From Bacteroidaceae bacterium (lineage in GTDB: Bacteria; Bacteroidota; Bacteroidia; Bacteroidales; Bacteroidaceae), in assembly GCA_024697785.1 (NCBI GenBank), contig JAILEU010000024.1:1-39675 (forward strand): DNA of 39,675 bases, in the 5' to 3' direction. Shown here one piece after another: positions 1 to 7,418 of the stretch (positions are counted from its first letter, which is position 1; every line of letters begins with the position of its first letter). The translations under genes and the position numbers were made by a program. The notes beneath the pieces are model-generated. The model was not told the origin of the DNA and made no database searches. It saw only the letters and a program-made list of their open reading frames with translations.

Positions 1-269
1 TGCGCAACGCCCCCACGAAGCTGATGAAGGACCTCGGCTACAGCGACGGCTACAAGTATGCCCACGACTACGAAGGCCACTTCGTCCGCCAACAGTTCCT
101 CCCCGACGCCCTGATGCAGCCCTCTCCAACGGCTGGTGCCGCTTCCCCAACCCTAACCCCTAACCCCTCACCTCTAACCCCAACCTGCTCCTTCTGGCAT
201 CCCCAGCCCAACCCCGCCGAGGACCGTCTGGCTGAGCGCCTCCGCGCGCTATGGAAAGACCGCTATTGA
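1..269 (+). CDS. rarA: Replication-associated recombination protein A (RarA/MgsA), C-terminal fragment
   Basis: Only the last 88 codons are present; the reading frame enters at base 3 and stops at 267-269. The start ([13 protein letters not shown], then [13 protein letters not shown]) is the conserved C-terminal signature of the RarA/MgsA AAA+ family, which acts at stalled replication forks. The usual end of the family, a WHPQ-x-N-x-AE block followed by LRALW, is present as [13 protein letters not shown]. Between the conserved LPDAL and this block lie about 25 extra residues rich in Pro and Thr, encoded by a CCCTAAC-type heptamer tract (146-187). The identity is well supported. The N-terminal ATPase part lies outside the window. 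Confidence 0.88.
   Translation, partial: RNAPTKLMKDLGYSDGYKYAHDYEGHFVRQQFLPDALMQPSPTAGAASPTLTPNPSPLTPTCSFWHPQPNPAEDRLAERLRALWKDRY
146..187 (+). repeat. CCCTAAC-type heptamer tract inside rarA
   Basis: About six imperfect copies of a (C/T)TAACCC heptamer lie inside the open reading frame of rarA. The same heptamer family forms the intergenic tract at 9311-9377. Seven is not a multiple of three, so the tract is read through in shifting frames and gives a Pro/Thr-rich insert without a stop. Confidence 0.85.
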
Positions 270-358
270 GTTTTATGGTTCTGCATGAGGCGTTTCACGA
301 TGCAAAGATACAACATTTCATGCGGCTCGAGGGACGATGGTATCAAGAGCACCTTGTC

Positions 359-465
359 GAGGCGAAAGCCTCCCCCCCCAGCCCCACCTAAAGGAGGGGG
401 GACCCGCCGCTCGGGCTCCCTTCCCTTCAGGGAGGGACGGGGTGAGGCCTCCCCCTCAGCGTAGG
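359..465. repeat. GC-rich intergenic hairpin repeat
   Basis: The block starts with GAGGC-GAAA-GCCTC (359-372), a 5-bp stem with a GNRA-type tetraloop. CCTCC...GGAGG and CTCCCT...AGGGAG inverted pairs follow, and the block ends with a second GAGGCCTCCC stretch. It has no convincing coding potential. The stem-loops point to a dispersed repeat or a transcript-end structure downstream of rarA. Nothing else convincing is seen between 270 and 660. Confidence 0.55.
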
Positions 466-663
466 GGCAGAGGGCGAATTACTCCCTGGCATTTTTCGTA
501 AGAGTTTGTGGTTGTGACAGTTCAAGTATTTTAAAGTTTTGTCTTTAGTCCAATGTTTTAGCTTGTTACCACACAAAGCTGCTGATTTCCTGCTACATCA
601 CCATACAAACCTGCCGAAAAAAAAGCATTGGAATAAAAATTTATCGCACTGCGCTGCTGCTCC

Positions 664-697
664 AGCCCAGTGGGCCTCGTCGTCAGCCCAGTGGGCT
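664..697. repeat. Two copies of the AGCCCAGTGGGCT palindrome
   Basis: A 13-nt near-palindrome (AGCCCA-G-TGGGCT) occurs at 664-676 and 685-697, spaced 21 nt apart, directly before a GGCGCGCC site. It resembles small dispersed repeats of Bacteroidales chromosomes. Function unknown. Confidence 0.5.
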
Positions 698-852
698 GGC
701 GCGCCGGCCATTTATAGCATGAAGTGTAGCCGAAGCAATCTCCACCTATTCAGGAATGACGAGTACGTCTGAGCGCACATCCATTTCTAACGCCTTCACC
801 GACAAAGAGTTACAATCCATCAAAATTAATTCACTTGATTCACAGCACGTTG

Positions 853-1072
853 AGAGAAACCAACAAAATTATATTTTATATTTTATATTTTCTATTTTGA
901 TACTCCCCCCTCCCTTGGTGATATGGTTAAATATATATTATTATATGTATAATAATATATATTTATTTATATATAATAATAAATCGTAATCATTCCCACC
1001 CAACCGAAGGAAAGATGAAAATATAAAATATAAAATATAATTTTGTTAGTTTGTTAGTTTGTTAGTTTCTCC
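853..1072. mobile_element. MITE-like nested inverted repeat
   Basis: A perfect 31-nt inverted repeat joins 862-892 and 1017-1047. It continues outward as GAGAAACCAAC (854-864) against GTTAGTTTCTC (1061-1071) with one mismatch. The right arm carries three tandem GTTAGTTT copies (1045-1068) where the left arm has the equivalent of one. The loop holds a second perfect 17-bp hairpin (929-945 and 948-964). The element is about 220 nt and strongly AT-rich, with no convincing ORF. The size and long terminal inverted repeats fit a miniature non-autonomous element. No target-site duplication was identified. Confidence 0.5.
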
Positions 1073-1100
1073 TCCCCTTCTTAAGCTTTCGTCATGGAGG

Positions 1101-1135
1101 CGAAAAAAAGAAAAGAGCCACTTGTGCGACTCTTT
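1101..1135 (-). terminator. Rho-independent terminator of the tRNA-Ala gene
   Basis: Read on the minus strand, AAAGAGTCGC and GTGGCTCTTT (1126-1135 and 1112-1121) form a 10-bp stem, including two G-U pairs, around a 4-nt loop. A T-rich run (1103-1111) follows. It begins 7 nt past the tRNA 3' end. Confidence 0.8.
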
Positions 1136-1141
1136 CCTTTG

Positions 1142-1215
1142 TGGAGCATACGAGACTCGAACTCGTCACCTCTTGACTGCCAGTCAAACGCTCTAGCCAG
1201 ATGAGCTAATGCCCC
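1142..1215 (-). tRNA. tRNA-Ala (anticodon GGC)
   Basis: The 74-nt minus-strand sequence folds as a complete cloverleaf. The acceptor stem is GGGGCAT/ATGCTCC, the D stem GCTC/GAGC, and the anticodon stem TTTGA/TCAAG around the loop CTGGCAG, giving anticodon GGC (codon GCC). The GTTCGAGTC T-loop is canonical. The third acceptor pair is G3-U70, the alanine identity element, and the discriminator is A. The 3' CCA is not encoded. A promoter lies upstream (1263-1293) and a terminator downstream, so this is a single-gene unit. Confidence 0.95.
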
Positions 1216-1262
1216 AAACCTGTTTTTGCCAGAAAAACACGCTCGTTTTTCTTTTCGCGGTG

Positions 1263-1293
1263 CAAAGGTACGGCCTTCTGAAGAAATAACCAA
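1263..1293 (-). promoter_or_regulatory. Bacteroidetes-type promoter for tRNA-Ala
   Basis: On the minus strand a TTG (1291-1293) is followed after exactly 20 nt by TACCTTTG (1263-1270), matching the Bacteroidetes -33/-7 consensus (TTTG, 19-21 nt, TAnnTTTG). Predicted initiation is near 1256, about 40 nt before the tRNA 5' end. Confidence 0.8.
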
Positions 1294-1324
1294 GAAAAAA
1301 GTGCATTTTTTTTGATTTTATCCG

Positions 1325-1332
1325 TATCTTTG
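1325..1332 (+). promoter_or_regulatory. Putative -7 element for the ruvC operon
   Basis: TATCTTTG fits the TAnnTTTG -7 consensus and lies 31 nt before the ruvC ATG. No TTG was found at the proper -33 distance, so this is a partial match. Confidence 0.5.
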
Positions 1333-1363
1333 CCCCGTTTTTCAAAAAAATCCGATAAAACGG

Positions 1364-1948
1364 ATGCTGAAACCGGTTGTAGAGAAGGTGATATTGGGCA
1401 TCGATCCGGGTACGAACCTGATGGGATACGGTGTGCTGAAGGTCGTGGGCACGAAGGTGTCGCTCGTCACGTCGGGCGTCATCGACCTGCGTAAGGTGGG
1501 CGATGTCTATCTGAAGCTGGGCGAGATTTTCCGTCGCGTCCAGCGCGTCATCGACGCCTTCCTGCCGGACGAGCTGGCCATCGAGTCGCCGTTCTTCGGC
1601 GCCAACGTGCAGAGCATGCTGAAGTTGGGGCGTGCGCAAGGTGTGGCCATCGCAGCTGCCATCAGCCGCGACGTGCCCATCAGCGAATATGCGCCGACGA
1701 AAATCAAGATGGCCATCACGGGCAACGGCTCGGCGTCGAAAGAGCAGGTGGCGGACATGCTCCGCCGCATACTCAGCATACCCGTGGACGAGATGCCGAA
1801 ACACCTCGACGCTACCGACGCGCTGGGCGCGGCCTACTGCCACTACCTGCAGATGGGGCGCCCAGAGGTGGAGAAGGGCGCCAGCTCGTGGAAGGCTTAC
1901 GTGCAGAAAAACCCTGACAAAGTAACGAAAAGAAAAGGAATAGAATAA
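1364..1948 (+). CDS. ruvC: Holliday junction resolvase RuvC
   Basis: The 194-residue product has the RuvC layout, including the four acidic catalytic positions: D14 in GIDPG, E74 in AIESPFFG, and D149 and D152 in HLDATDALG. RuvC cuts Holliday junctions symmetrically together with RuvAB during recombination and fork repair. The length is close to the family norm. The ATG at 1364 was chosen because it lies about seven residues before the first conserved strand and just downstream of a -7 element. purN begins 2 nt after the stop, so the two are almost certainly co-transcribed. Confidence 0.95.
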   Translation: MLKPVVEKVILGIDPGTNLMGYGVLKVVGTKVSLVTSGVIDLRKVGDVYLKLGEIFRRVQRVIDAFLPDELAIESPFFGANVQSMLKLGRAQGVAIAAAISRDVPISEYAPTKIKMAITGNGSASKEQVADMLRRILSIPVDEMPKHLDATDALGAAYCHYLQMGRPEVEKGASSWKAYVQKNPDKVTKRKGIE

Positions 1949-1950
1949 AG

Positions 1951-2541
1951 ATGAAGAGAATCGCTGTTTTTGCTTCGCACAACGGTAGTGACCTGCAGGC
2001 TGTCATCGACGGCTGCAAGAGCAGGCAGATAGAAGCTGAGGTGTGTCTGGTCATCAGCAACAACTCAACGTCGTTTGCCCTCGAGCGTGCCCGTCGCGAG
2101 GGAATCCCCACGCGCCACATCAGCAGCCGCCGATACCCCGACGAGGGTGACCTGGCGCAGGCCATGCTCGACGCGCTCGATGAGGCGGGGGCCGACATGG
2201 TGATGCTGTGCGGCTATATGAAGAAGGTGCCCGAGGCCGTCATCAGCCGCTACGAGGGACGCATCTTCAACATCCACCCTGCGCTGCTGCCCAAGCACGG
2301 AGGGCCTGACATGTACGGCATCCACGTGCACGAGGCCGTCATCCGCGACGGCGACAAGGAGACGGGCGTCACCATCCATCGCGTCAGCACGGTCATCGAC
2401 GGCGGAGAGATAGTGGCACAGACGCGCGTGCCCGTCATGGACGGCGACACGCCCGAGGTGCTTGCCGCACGCGTGCTGGAACGCGAACATACGTTCCTGG
2501 TGGAAGTGCTGGGGAAAATAGTAAAAAATAATGAAGAATGA
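1951..2541 (+). CDS. purN: Phosphoribosylglycinamide formyltransferase PurN
   Basis: The 196-residue protein matches folate-dependent GAR transformylase, which transfers a formyl group from 10-formyl-THF to GAR in purine synthesis. Visible motifs are an N-terminal phosphate-binding region (FASHNGSDLQ), the catalytic N107-I-H109-P block in FNIHPALLP, a GVTIHRV strand, and D150 in VIDGGEI. It starts 2 nt after ruvC. The last few residues (VKNNEE) and the stop are read from the start of a TGAAAAA-type repeat (from about 2530), so the original C terminus may have been altered when the repeat arrived. Confidence 0.95.
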   Translation: MKRIAVFASHNGSDLQAVIDGCKSRQIEAEVCLVISNNSTSFALERARREGIPTRHISSRRYPDEGDLAQAMLDALDEAGADMVMLCGYMKKVPEAVISRYEGRIFNIHPALLPKHGGPDMYGIHVHEAVIRDGDKETGVTIHRVSTVIDGGEIVAQTRVPVMDGDTPEVLAARVLEREHTFLVEVLGKIVKNNEE

Positions 2542-2637
2542 AAAATGAAAAATGAAGAATAAAATGTTCCGTATGCAGTATTCCGTTTCCCAAGCTATTT
2601 ATTTTTCATTTTTCATTTTTAATTTTTAATTTCCATA
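2530..2637. repeat. TGAAAAA/TTTTTCA inverted intergenic repeat, copy 1
   Basis: A run of (A)TGAAAAA units (2530-2561) is followed by a short unique core with TATGCAGTATTCCGTTT and then AGCTATTTATTTTTCATT with TTTTTCA/TTTTTAA units. The two ends are roughly inverted relative to each other. A related copy lies at 3858-3966. Together they define a dispersed element of about 100 nt that sits between genes. Confidence 0.7.
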
Positions 2638-2640
2638 AAT

Positions 2641-3465
2641 ATGAAGCATACAAGAGAAGAACAGATGGCAGCGTTCGGACGGCTGCTGGATATTTTGGAC
2701 GAGCTGCGGGTAAAATGCCCGTGGGACCGTGTGCAGACGAACGAGACGTTGCGCCCGAACACCATCGAGGAGGTGTACGAGCTGAGCGACGCCCTGCTTG
2801 CCGACGACGACCCGAACATCTGCAAGGAGCTGGGCGACGTGCTGCTGCACGTGGTGTTCTATGCCAAGATTGGCGACGAGAAGGAGCAGTTTGACATCAA
2901 GGACGTCTGCGATCGCCTGTGCGACAAGCTCATCTTCCGCCATCCGCACGTGTTCGGCGAACAGCAGGTGAACGGCACGGACCAGGTGCTGAAGAACTGG
3001 GAGGAGCTGAAACTCAAGGAGAAGGGCGGCAACAAGCGCACGCTGAGCGGCGTGCCCGTGAGCCTGCCCTCGCTCATCAAGGCGTTCCGCATCCAGGAGA
3101 AGGCGCAGAACGTGGGCTTCGACTGGGACAGCGCCGACGGCGCGTGGGACAAGCTGCAGGAGGAGTTTGCCGAGCTGCGCGAAGCCATGCAGCACGAGAC
3201 GGCGCCCGAGACCGGCGACCGCCCTCAGGTGAGCGAGTTCAACGAGGTGGAGGCTGAGTTCGGCGACCTGCTCTTCTCGGCTGTCAACGTGGGACGGCTG
3301 TCGGGACTCAACCCCGACTCGGCGCTCGAGCATACCAACCAGAAGTTCACCCGCCGTTTCAACTACGTGGAGGAGTGCGCCCTCGCCCAGGGACGCAAGC
3401 TGAAGGACATGACCTTAGGCGAGATGGACGAGCTCTGGAACGAGGCAAAGGCTAAGGGACTGTGA
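2641..3465 (+). CDS. mazG: Nucleoside triphosphate pyrophosphohydrolase MazG
   Basis: The 274-residue protein is a full-length two-domain MazG, which hydrolyses NTPs to NMP and PPi and is linked to nucleotide sanitation and stringent-response tuning. The N-terminal domain opens with the typical LLDILDELR-x-KCPWD segment. Metal-binding acidic residues follow (E43, E44, E47 in TIEEVYEL; E63 and D66 in ELGDVLLH). The FRHPHVFG segment and the second, C-terminal NTPase domain (EEFAELREA ... EFGDLLFSAVN) are present. It follows purN after 99 nt of repeat, so co-transcription with ruvC-purN is plausible but not certain. Confidence 0.95.
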   Translation: MKHTREEQMAAFGRLLDILDELRVKCPWDRVQTNETLRPNTIEEVYELSDALLADDDPNICKELGDVLLHVVFYAKIGDEKEQFDIKDVCDRLCDKLIFRHPHVFGEQQVNGTDQVLKNWEELKLKEKGGNKRTLSGVPVSLPSLIKAFRIQEKAQNVGFDWDSADGAWDKLQEEFAELREAMQHETAPETGDRPQVSEFNEVEAEFGDLLFSAVNVGRLSGLNPDSALEHTNQKFTRRFNYVEECALAQGRKLKDMTLGEMDELWNEAKAKGL

Positions 3466-3479
3466 AAAGTGAACATTGA

Positions 3480-3855
3480 GAGCTGATTATTTGAGTTCCG
3501 GAAGTATGAACGTTGCATTGAGAGGGACGCCCCGAAGGGGCAACGGACGGAGCAGCGAGAGCCATCAAGCTTGCTTGAAGGGCCGAGTCGTGACGGACGA
3601 AGGCGAAGCCAATAAGCACCCAGCCCAGGGCAACGCCCTGGGTACAAACGGCAAAAGTAACTTTCGCCCTGAAAGGGCAAATCTTGGAGCAGCGAGAGCC
3701 AACAAACTTGTTTGTTTGGCCGAGTCGCGACAAGATAAGACTAAGTCAAAAGCTTTACAATATATGGCTGCATGTATGTTCCCCTCTGGATGGAATGCTT
3801 TTGCCCTTTCAGGGCGCTCATCGCTGTCTGGGCTCGTTTTTTACTTCCGAAAAAG
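3480..3855. repeat. REP-like hairpin cluster
   Basis: This gene-free gap is packed with short hairpins: CGCCCC-GAA-GGGGC (about 3530-3542), CAGCCCAGGGCAACGCCCTGGG (about 3621-3641), CGCCCTGAAAGGGC (3665-3678), and an inverted relative TGCCCTTTCAGGGCG (about 3801-3815). A 42-nt direct repeat (3549-3590 and 3686-3727) carries its own hairpin. The pattern resembles REP/BIME-type extragenic elements. A 127-codon ORF crosses the block (3476-3859) but has no protein-like character and is not called as a gene. Confidence 0.7.
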
Positions 3856-3857
3856 TT

Positions 3858-3966
3858 AAATGAAAAATAAAAAGTCCTGCATGCAGCGTTCGTTTTCCTC
3901 TGCCGGCTGTCCCGCTGGCAGAGCTATTTATTTTTCATTCCTCTTCCTCCATTTTTCATTCTTCAT
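3858..3966. repeat. TGAAAAA/TTTTTCA repeat, copy 2, overlapping a gene start
   Basis: This is the second copy of the element at 2530-2637. It shares the order AATGAAAAATAAAA, a TGCAG core, then AGCTATTTATTTTTCATT and TTTTTCATT units. It has an extra hairpin-forming insert (TGCCGGC...GCTGGCA) in the middle. The annotated start and signal peptide of the LysM lipoprotein lie inside it. Confidence 0.65.
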
Positions 3967-4669
3967 GAGCTGTTCACAGCCGGCGCGGGCGGACTATACG
4001 CCTTTTGAGGCGTGCGACAGCCTGGTGACGGCTGCCGTCGGCGAGGCCGGGCTGCCGGCGTGCTACCGCTACCTGCCCCTGCTGCTCACCGACTGCGACA
4101 GCACCTTCGCGTGGCGCTTTGCATCGGGCGCATGGGCGTTGTCGGTGCCTGCGGCTCATCGCTACGGGCTGGCTGTCAACGACACCATCGACGAACGTCT
4201 CGACGTGGCCAAATCGACGCAGGCAGCAACACGCTACCTCGGCGACCTCAGGCGGCATTTCGGAGGCAACGATACGCTGGCGCTCTGCCAGTATGTGCGC
4301 ACGATGCCTGTGCTGCGCGTGCCGGCCGACAGCCTGCTGCCCGCGCTCGAGCGGATAGGCGAGGAGTACGAACGCGGACATCGCCGCTCGGGCTTCCTGT
4401 CGCCCCTGGAGACGGCGCGCGAGGATGCCGTACGACGCGACTCGCTGAGGCAGGCTGAGCGCGAGAGGCGGGCAGCCGAGCTCGCAGCACGTAAGCCCAA
4501 GGCGGGGTCCTCCACGTCGGGCTATATAATATATAAGGTAAAGAGAGGCGACATCCTGGGGCGCATCGCCCAGCGCAACCATGTCACCGTACGCCAGCTG
4601 AAGAGCTGGAACAACCTGAAGAGCGACTTCATCCGCGAAGGTCAGAAACTGAAGATTTACAAGAAGTGA
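3860..4669 (+). CDS. LysM lipoprotein with degenerate MltD-like transglycosylase domain
   Basis: The 269-residue product begins with a hydrophobic stretch ending in FMSC (Cys38), a plausible lipobox, so it is probably an envelope lipoprotein. Residues about 70-140 follow the MltD/SLT lytic transglycosylase pattern (GAWALSVPAAHRYGL, then a VND-x-x-DERLD-x-x-KST-x-AA-x-RYL segment). The usual catalytic glutamate (ES[AG][FY] before the GLWQ-type block) is replaced by a TDCDSTF stretch, so activity is doubtful. An Arg/Ala-rich linker leads to a C-terminal LysM domain (about 222-269), which binds peptidoglycan. The next gene starts inside the stop (GTGA). The N-terminal 35 or so residues are encoded by an intergenic repeat copy. 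Role in the O-acetylation module is inferred from position. Confidence 0.75.
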   Translation: MKNKKSCMQRSFSSAGCPAGRAIYFSFLFLHFSFFMSCSQPARADYTPFEACDSLVTAAVGEAGLPACYRYLPLLLTDCDSTFAWRFASGAWALSVPAAHRYGLAVNDTIDERLDVAKSTQAATRYLGDLRRHFGGNDTLALCQYVRTMPVLRVPADSLLPALERIGEEYERGHRRSGFLSPLETAREDAVRRDSLRQAERERRAAELAARKPKAGSSTSGYIIYKVKRGDILGRIAQRNHVTVRQLKSWNNLKSDFIREGQKLKIYKK

Positions 4670-6066
4670 AACCCTATAAGATTACCCTATACCTGTTTTC
4701 CGTGATAGCCGTGCTGGCTATCGTCTGCCTGGTGTTCCCCTCGGACGGCATCCGCGCCGGTAACACCACCCTCACGTTCCCCACGCTCAGCGAGGTGCTG
4801 AACCCGGGCGGCTCGGCCGAAGCGGCCCTTCCCGAAGAGAGCCCCGAGGAGCTGCTGGCACGTCAGTTAGAGAACATGCGGATGCAGGAGCGCGAGCAGT
4901 ACCTGACCTACTTCCGCGAGAGCAACATACGCTTCAACCTGCCCGGCGACGACCCGACGTGGTTCGACGCCCTGTTCGAGGCGTTCGAGAACAGCGACAG
5001 CAGCCGCGTGCGTGTCGTGCACTACGGCGACTCGCAGATTGAGGGAGACCGCATCACGGGCGTCATCCGCGAAGAGCTGCAGGAGGCCTTCGGCGGCATC
5101 GGACCCGGCATCATACCCGTCATCCAGACGGTGGGCAGCATCAACACGGGCCAGTCGTGTACGGCCGAGCTGCGCCGCGCCCTGGCCTACGGACCGGCCG
5201 AGGCACGTGCCAAGAGCGGCAACTACGGCCCCATGGCCCAGGTGGCCTATCTGGACACCTCCATCGTGGTGAGCGTCTGGCCCCGCATCAAGGAGAAGAT
5301 GCATTGCCGGAAGTTCACCCGCGTGACGGTGCTGGCCGACAACATCGCCTCGAAGCTCTACGTCACCTGCAAGGGCGACCGACGCGTCGTCGAGCCCGGG
5401 GCGCAGGAGATGCAGCGCATCACCTTCCATTTCCCTGACTCGGTGGAGCGCGTGACGCTGTCGATGTCGGGCTACGCCAATCTCTACGGCATCCTGCTGG
5501 ACGGCGACAGCGGCATCGCGGTGGACAACATCCCCATGCGCGGCTGCTCGGGCACGATGTTCACCTCCATCAACAGACGCCATCTGAGCGACTATTTCCG
5601 GAAGGAGAACGTCCGCCTCATCCTGCTGGAGTATGGCGGCAACTCCGTCCCCTACCTGACCACCGAGAAGGGTATCCACACCTACGCGTCGTCCATGGAA
5701 CGCCAGATACGTTACCTGCAGCAGCAGGCGCCCGACGCCAAGATACTCCTCATCGGGCCTTCGGACATGTCCACACGCATCAAGGGGGCTTGGCAGACCT
5801 ATCCCATGCTGCCTGCCATCATTGACTCGCTGCGGGTGACAGCCAACCGCGCCGGTGCCGCCTACTGGGATATGTACCAGGTGATGGGCGGACACAACAG
5901 CATGGCCCAATGGTGCGAGCAGAACCCGCCTCTGGCTGGCTCGGACCATATCCACTTCACCCTCAGGGGCGGGGAGCGCGTCGCAGACCTCTTCTGCAAG
6001 TCGCTCATGCTCTATTATGACTACTATCGCTGGCGCAAGCCGGAAAAAGAGGAGGACAGGCCATGA
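4666..6066 (+). CDS. SGNH/GDSL-hydrolase-fold protein, membrane-anchored (first of pair)
   Basis: The 466-residue protein starts at a GTG overlapping the previous stop by 4 nt. One N-terminal membrane segment (about 7-24) anchors a periplasmic domain. SGNH blocks are present: HYGDSQ with nucleophile S123, EYGGNS (Gly and Asn of the oxyanion site, N326), and the C-terminal D427-H-I-H430-F-T dyad. Proteins of this type next to an MBOAT acyltransferase commonly act as the periplasmic O-acetyl transfer partner (compare AlgJ/AlgX). The polymer acetylated here cannot be told from sequence. It overlaps the next gene by ATGA, so translation is probably coupled. Confidence 0.8.
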   Translation: MKPYKITLYLFSVIAVLAIVCLVFPSDGIRAGNTTLTFPTLSEVLNPGGSAEAALPEESPEELLARQLENMRMQEREQYLTYFRESNIRFNLPGDDPTWFDALFEAFENSDSSRVRVVHYGDSQIEGDRITGVIREELQEAFGGIGPGIIPVIQTVGSINTGQSCTAELRRALAYGPAEARAKSGNYGPMAQVAYLDTSIVVSVWPRIKEKMHCRKFTRVTVLADNIASKLYVTCKGDRRVVEPGAQEMQRITFHFPDSVERVTLSMSGYANLYGILLDGDSGIAVDNIPMRGCSGTMFTSINRRHLSDYFRKENVRLILLEYGGNSVPYLTTEKGIHTYASSMERQIRYLQQQAPDAKILLIGPSDMSTRIKGAWQTYPMLPAIIDSLRVTANRAGAAYWDMYQVMGGHNSMAQWCEQNPPLAGSDHIHFTLRGGERVADLFCKSLMLYYDYYRWRKPEKEEDRP

Positions 6067-7412
6067 GACGCAGCATCTTGTCCACGCTCTTCCTGCTGAC
6101 CGTGCTGACGATGGCGGCCCAGACGGGACGTCAGCAGGTGACGGACTCCATCATGCGCAACGTGGTGAACCGTCTGCTGCCGGGCAACAACCAGATGCTG
6201 TGTCCGTTGCCTTACTACGACTGCCTGCGCTACGACCGCACGGGGCTTCACTTCCCCTCGGGACGCGCGGCACAGGACGCCTTCTATGAGAAGCTCGACA
6301 GCCTGCTGCTCTTCCACAGCCGTGGCGTCAACATCTGGCACGTCGGGGGCAGTCACGTACAGGCCGACTTCTTCTCGCATCGCATGCGCAGCAACCTCAC
6401 GGACATGCAGCCCGGGAACATCGGCGTGCGCGGCATCCTCTTCCCCTTCGGCATGGCCAATACCAACTGGAACCATAACTACCGCATGGAATATACCGGC
6501 TCATGGACTGCCGGACGCAACATCGACCGTAACGCCGCTTTCGACTTCGGCATCAGCGGCATCGCAGCCACCACGACGGACAGCCTCGCCTCGCTGACGC
6601 TGGTGCTCGACGTCGGCATGACACCCAGCTGGCAGCTGAGCCGTCTCAGGCTGATGGGCTATGCCTCGGCCGACACGGTGAGGCCCTATGCCGTAGAGGT
6701 GCACGACGGCCTGAGCGACACCCTCTTCGCCCGCGCTGACACGCTGTGCGGAGGCTGGCTGCTGCCCTTCGACGGCATGCGCGACTCGGTCACCGTACGC
6801 TTCCGCATCCCTCGCGGAGAACAGCTTACGCTGACGGGCCTGATACCCGAAAATGACCTCGTGGGCATCAGTTACTACTCGTCGGGCATCAATGGGGCAG
6901 CCGTACCGACATGGCTGCGCTGCCCGTACCTGCCACGCGACCTACAGCTCGTGCGCCCCGACCTGGTGGTGTTTGCCATTGGCGTCAACGACGCGGCAGT
7001 CCCTTATGGCGAGTTTAACGTGGAGGCCTTCAAGGGGGGCTATCGGCGTCTGATTGCTATGGTGGAGCGCGTCTCACCGGGCTGTGCTTATGTTTTCATC
7101 ACCAACAACGACACCTATCGCCGCGTGTCGCGCCGCGTGAAACGGGCCAACCGCAACGCCGAGCTGGTTCAGAAGGCGTTCTATGAGCTGGCAGCTGAGT
7201 ACGGTGGCGCCGTCTGGGACGTCTTTGACTTCATGGGCGGACTGGATAGCAGCCCCCGATGGAGGGATGCCGGACTGATGTCCTCCGACCTCATCCACTT
7301 CACACGGACGGGCTACGAACTGCTGGGCGATTTGCTCTATAACGCCTTGGTAGATGATTACATGGAATCCGTCAGAACGGCAAACGACAAAAAGTCAACA
7401 GGTCAGCGATAA
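6063..7412 (+). CDS. SGNH-hydrolase-fold protein (second of pair) with GGS instead of GDS
   Basis: The 449-residue secreted protein has a signal peptide (MRRSILSTLFLLTVLTMAAQ). The nucleophile block is VGGSH with S97, so the usual Asp of GDS is Gly. The GVND block (FAIGVNDA) and the C-terminal DLIHFT dyad are intact. It starts within the stop of the previous SGNH gene (ATGA) and ends 6 nt before the MBOAT gene, so all three form one operon. It may be a second acetyl-transfer or esterase subunit. Substrate unknown. Confidence 0.78.
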   Translation: MRRSILSTLFLLTVLTMAAQTGRQQVTDSIMRNVVNRLLPGNNQMLCPLPYYDCLRYDRTGLHFPSGRAAQDAFYEKLDSLLLFHSRGVNIWHVGGSHVQADFFSHRMRSNLTDMQPGNIGVRGILFPFGMANTNWNHNYRMEYTGSWTAGRNIDRNAAFDFGISGIAATTTDSLASLTLVLDVGMTPSWQLSRLRLMGYASADTVRPYAVEVHDGLSDTLFARADTLCGGWLLPFDGMRDSVTVRFRIPRGEQLTLTGLIPENDLVGISYYSSGINGAAVPTWLRCPYLPRDLQLVRPDLVVFAIGVNDAAVPYGEFNVEAFKGGYRRLIAMVERVSPGCAYVFITNNDTYRRVSRRVKRANRNAELVQKAFYELAAEYGGAVWDVFDFMGGLDSSPRWRDAGLMSSDLIHFTRTGYELLGDLLYNALVDDYMESVRTANDKKSTGQR

Positions 7413-7418
7413 GGCACT

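Noticed and set aside
270..1100. Small ORFs at 539-772 and 756-989
   Set aside because: They lie over palindromic and AT-rich repeat sequence and show no domain, signal or promoter.
3476..3859. 127-codon ORF in the REP-like block
   Set aside because: It is made of hairpin repeats and has no protein-like features.
4867..5955. 362-codon frame antisense to the first SGNH gene
   Set aside because: Val/His/Arg-rich shadow; the sense gene has intact SGNH blocks.
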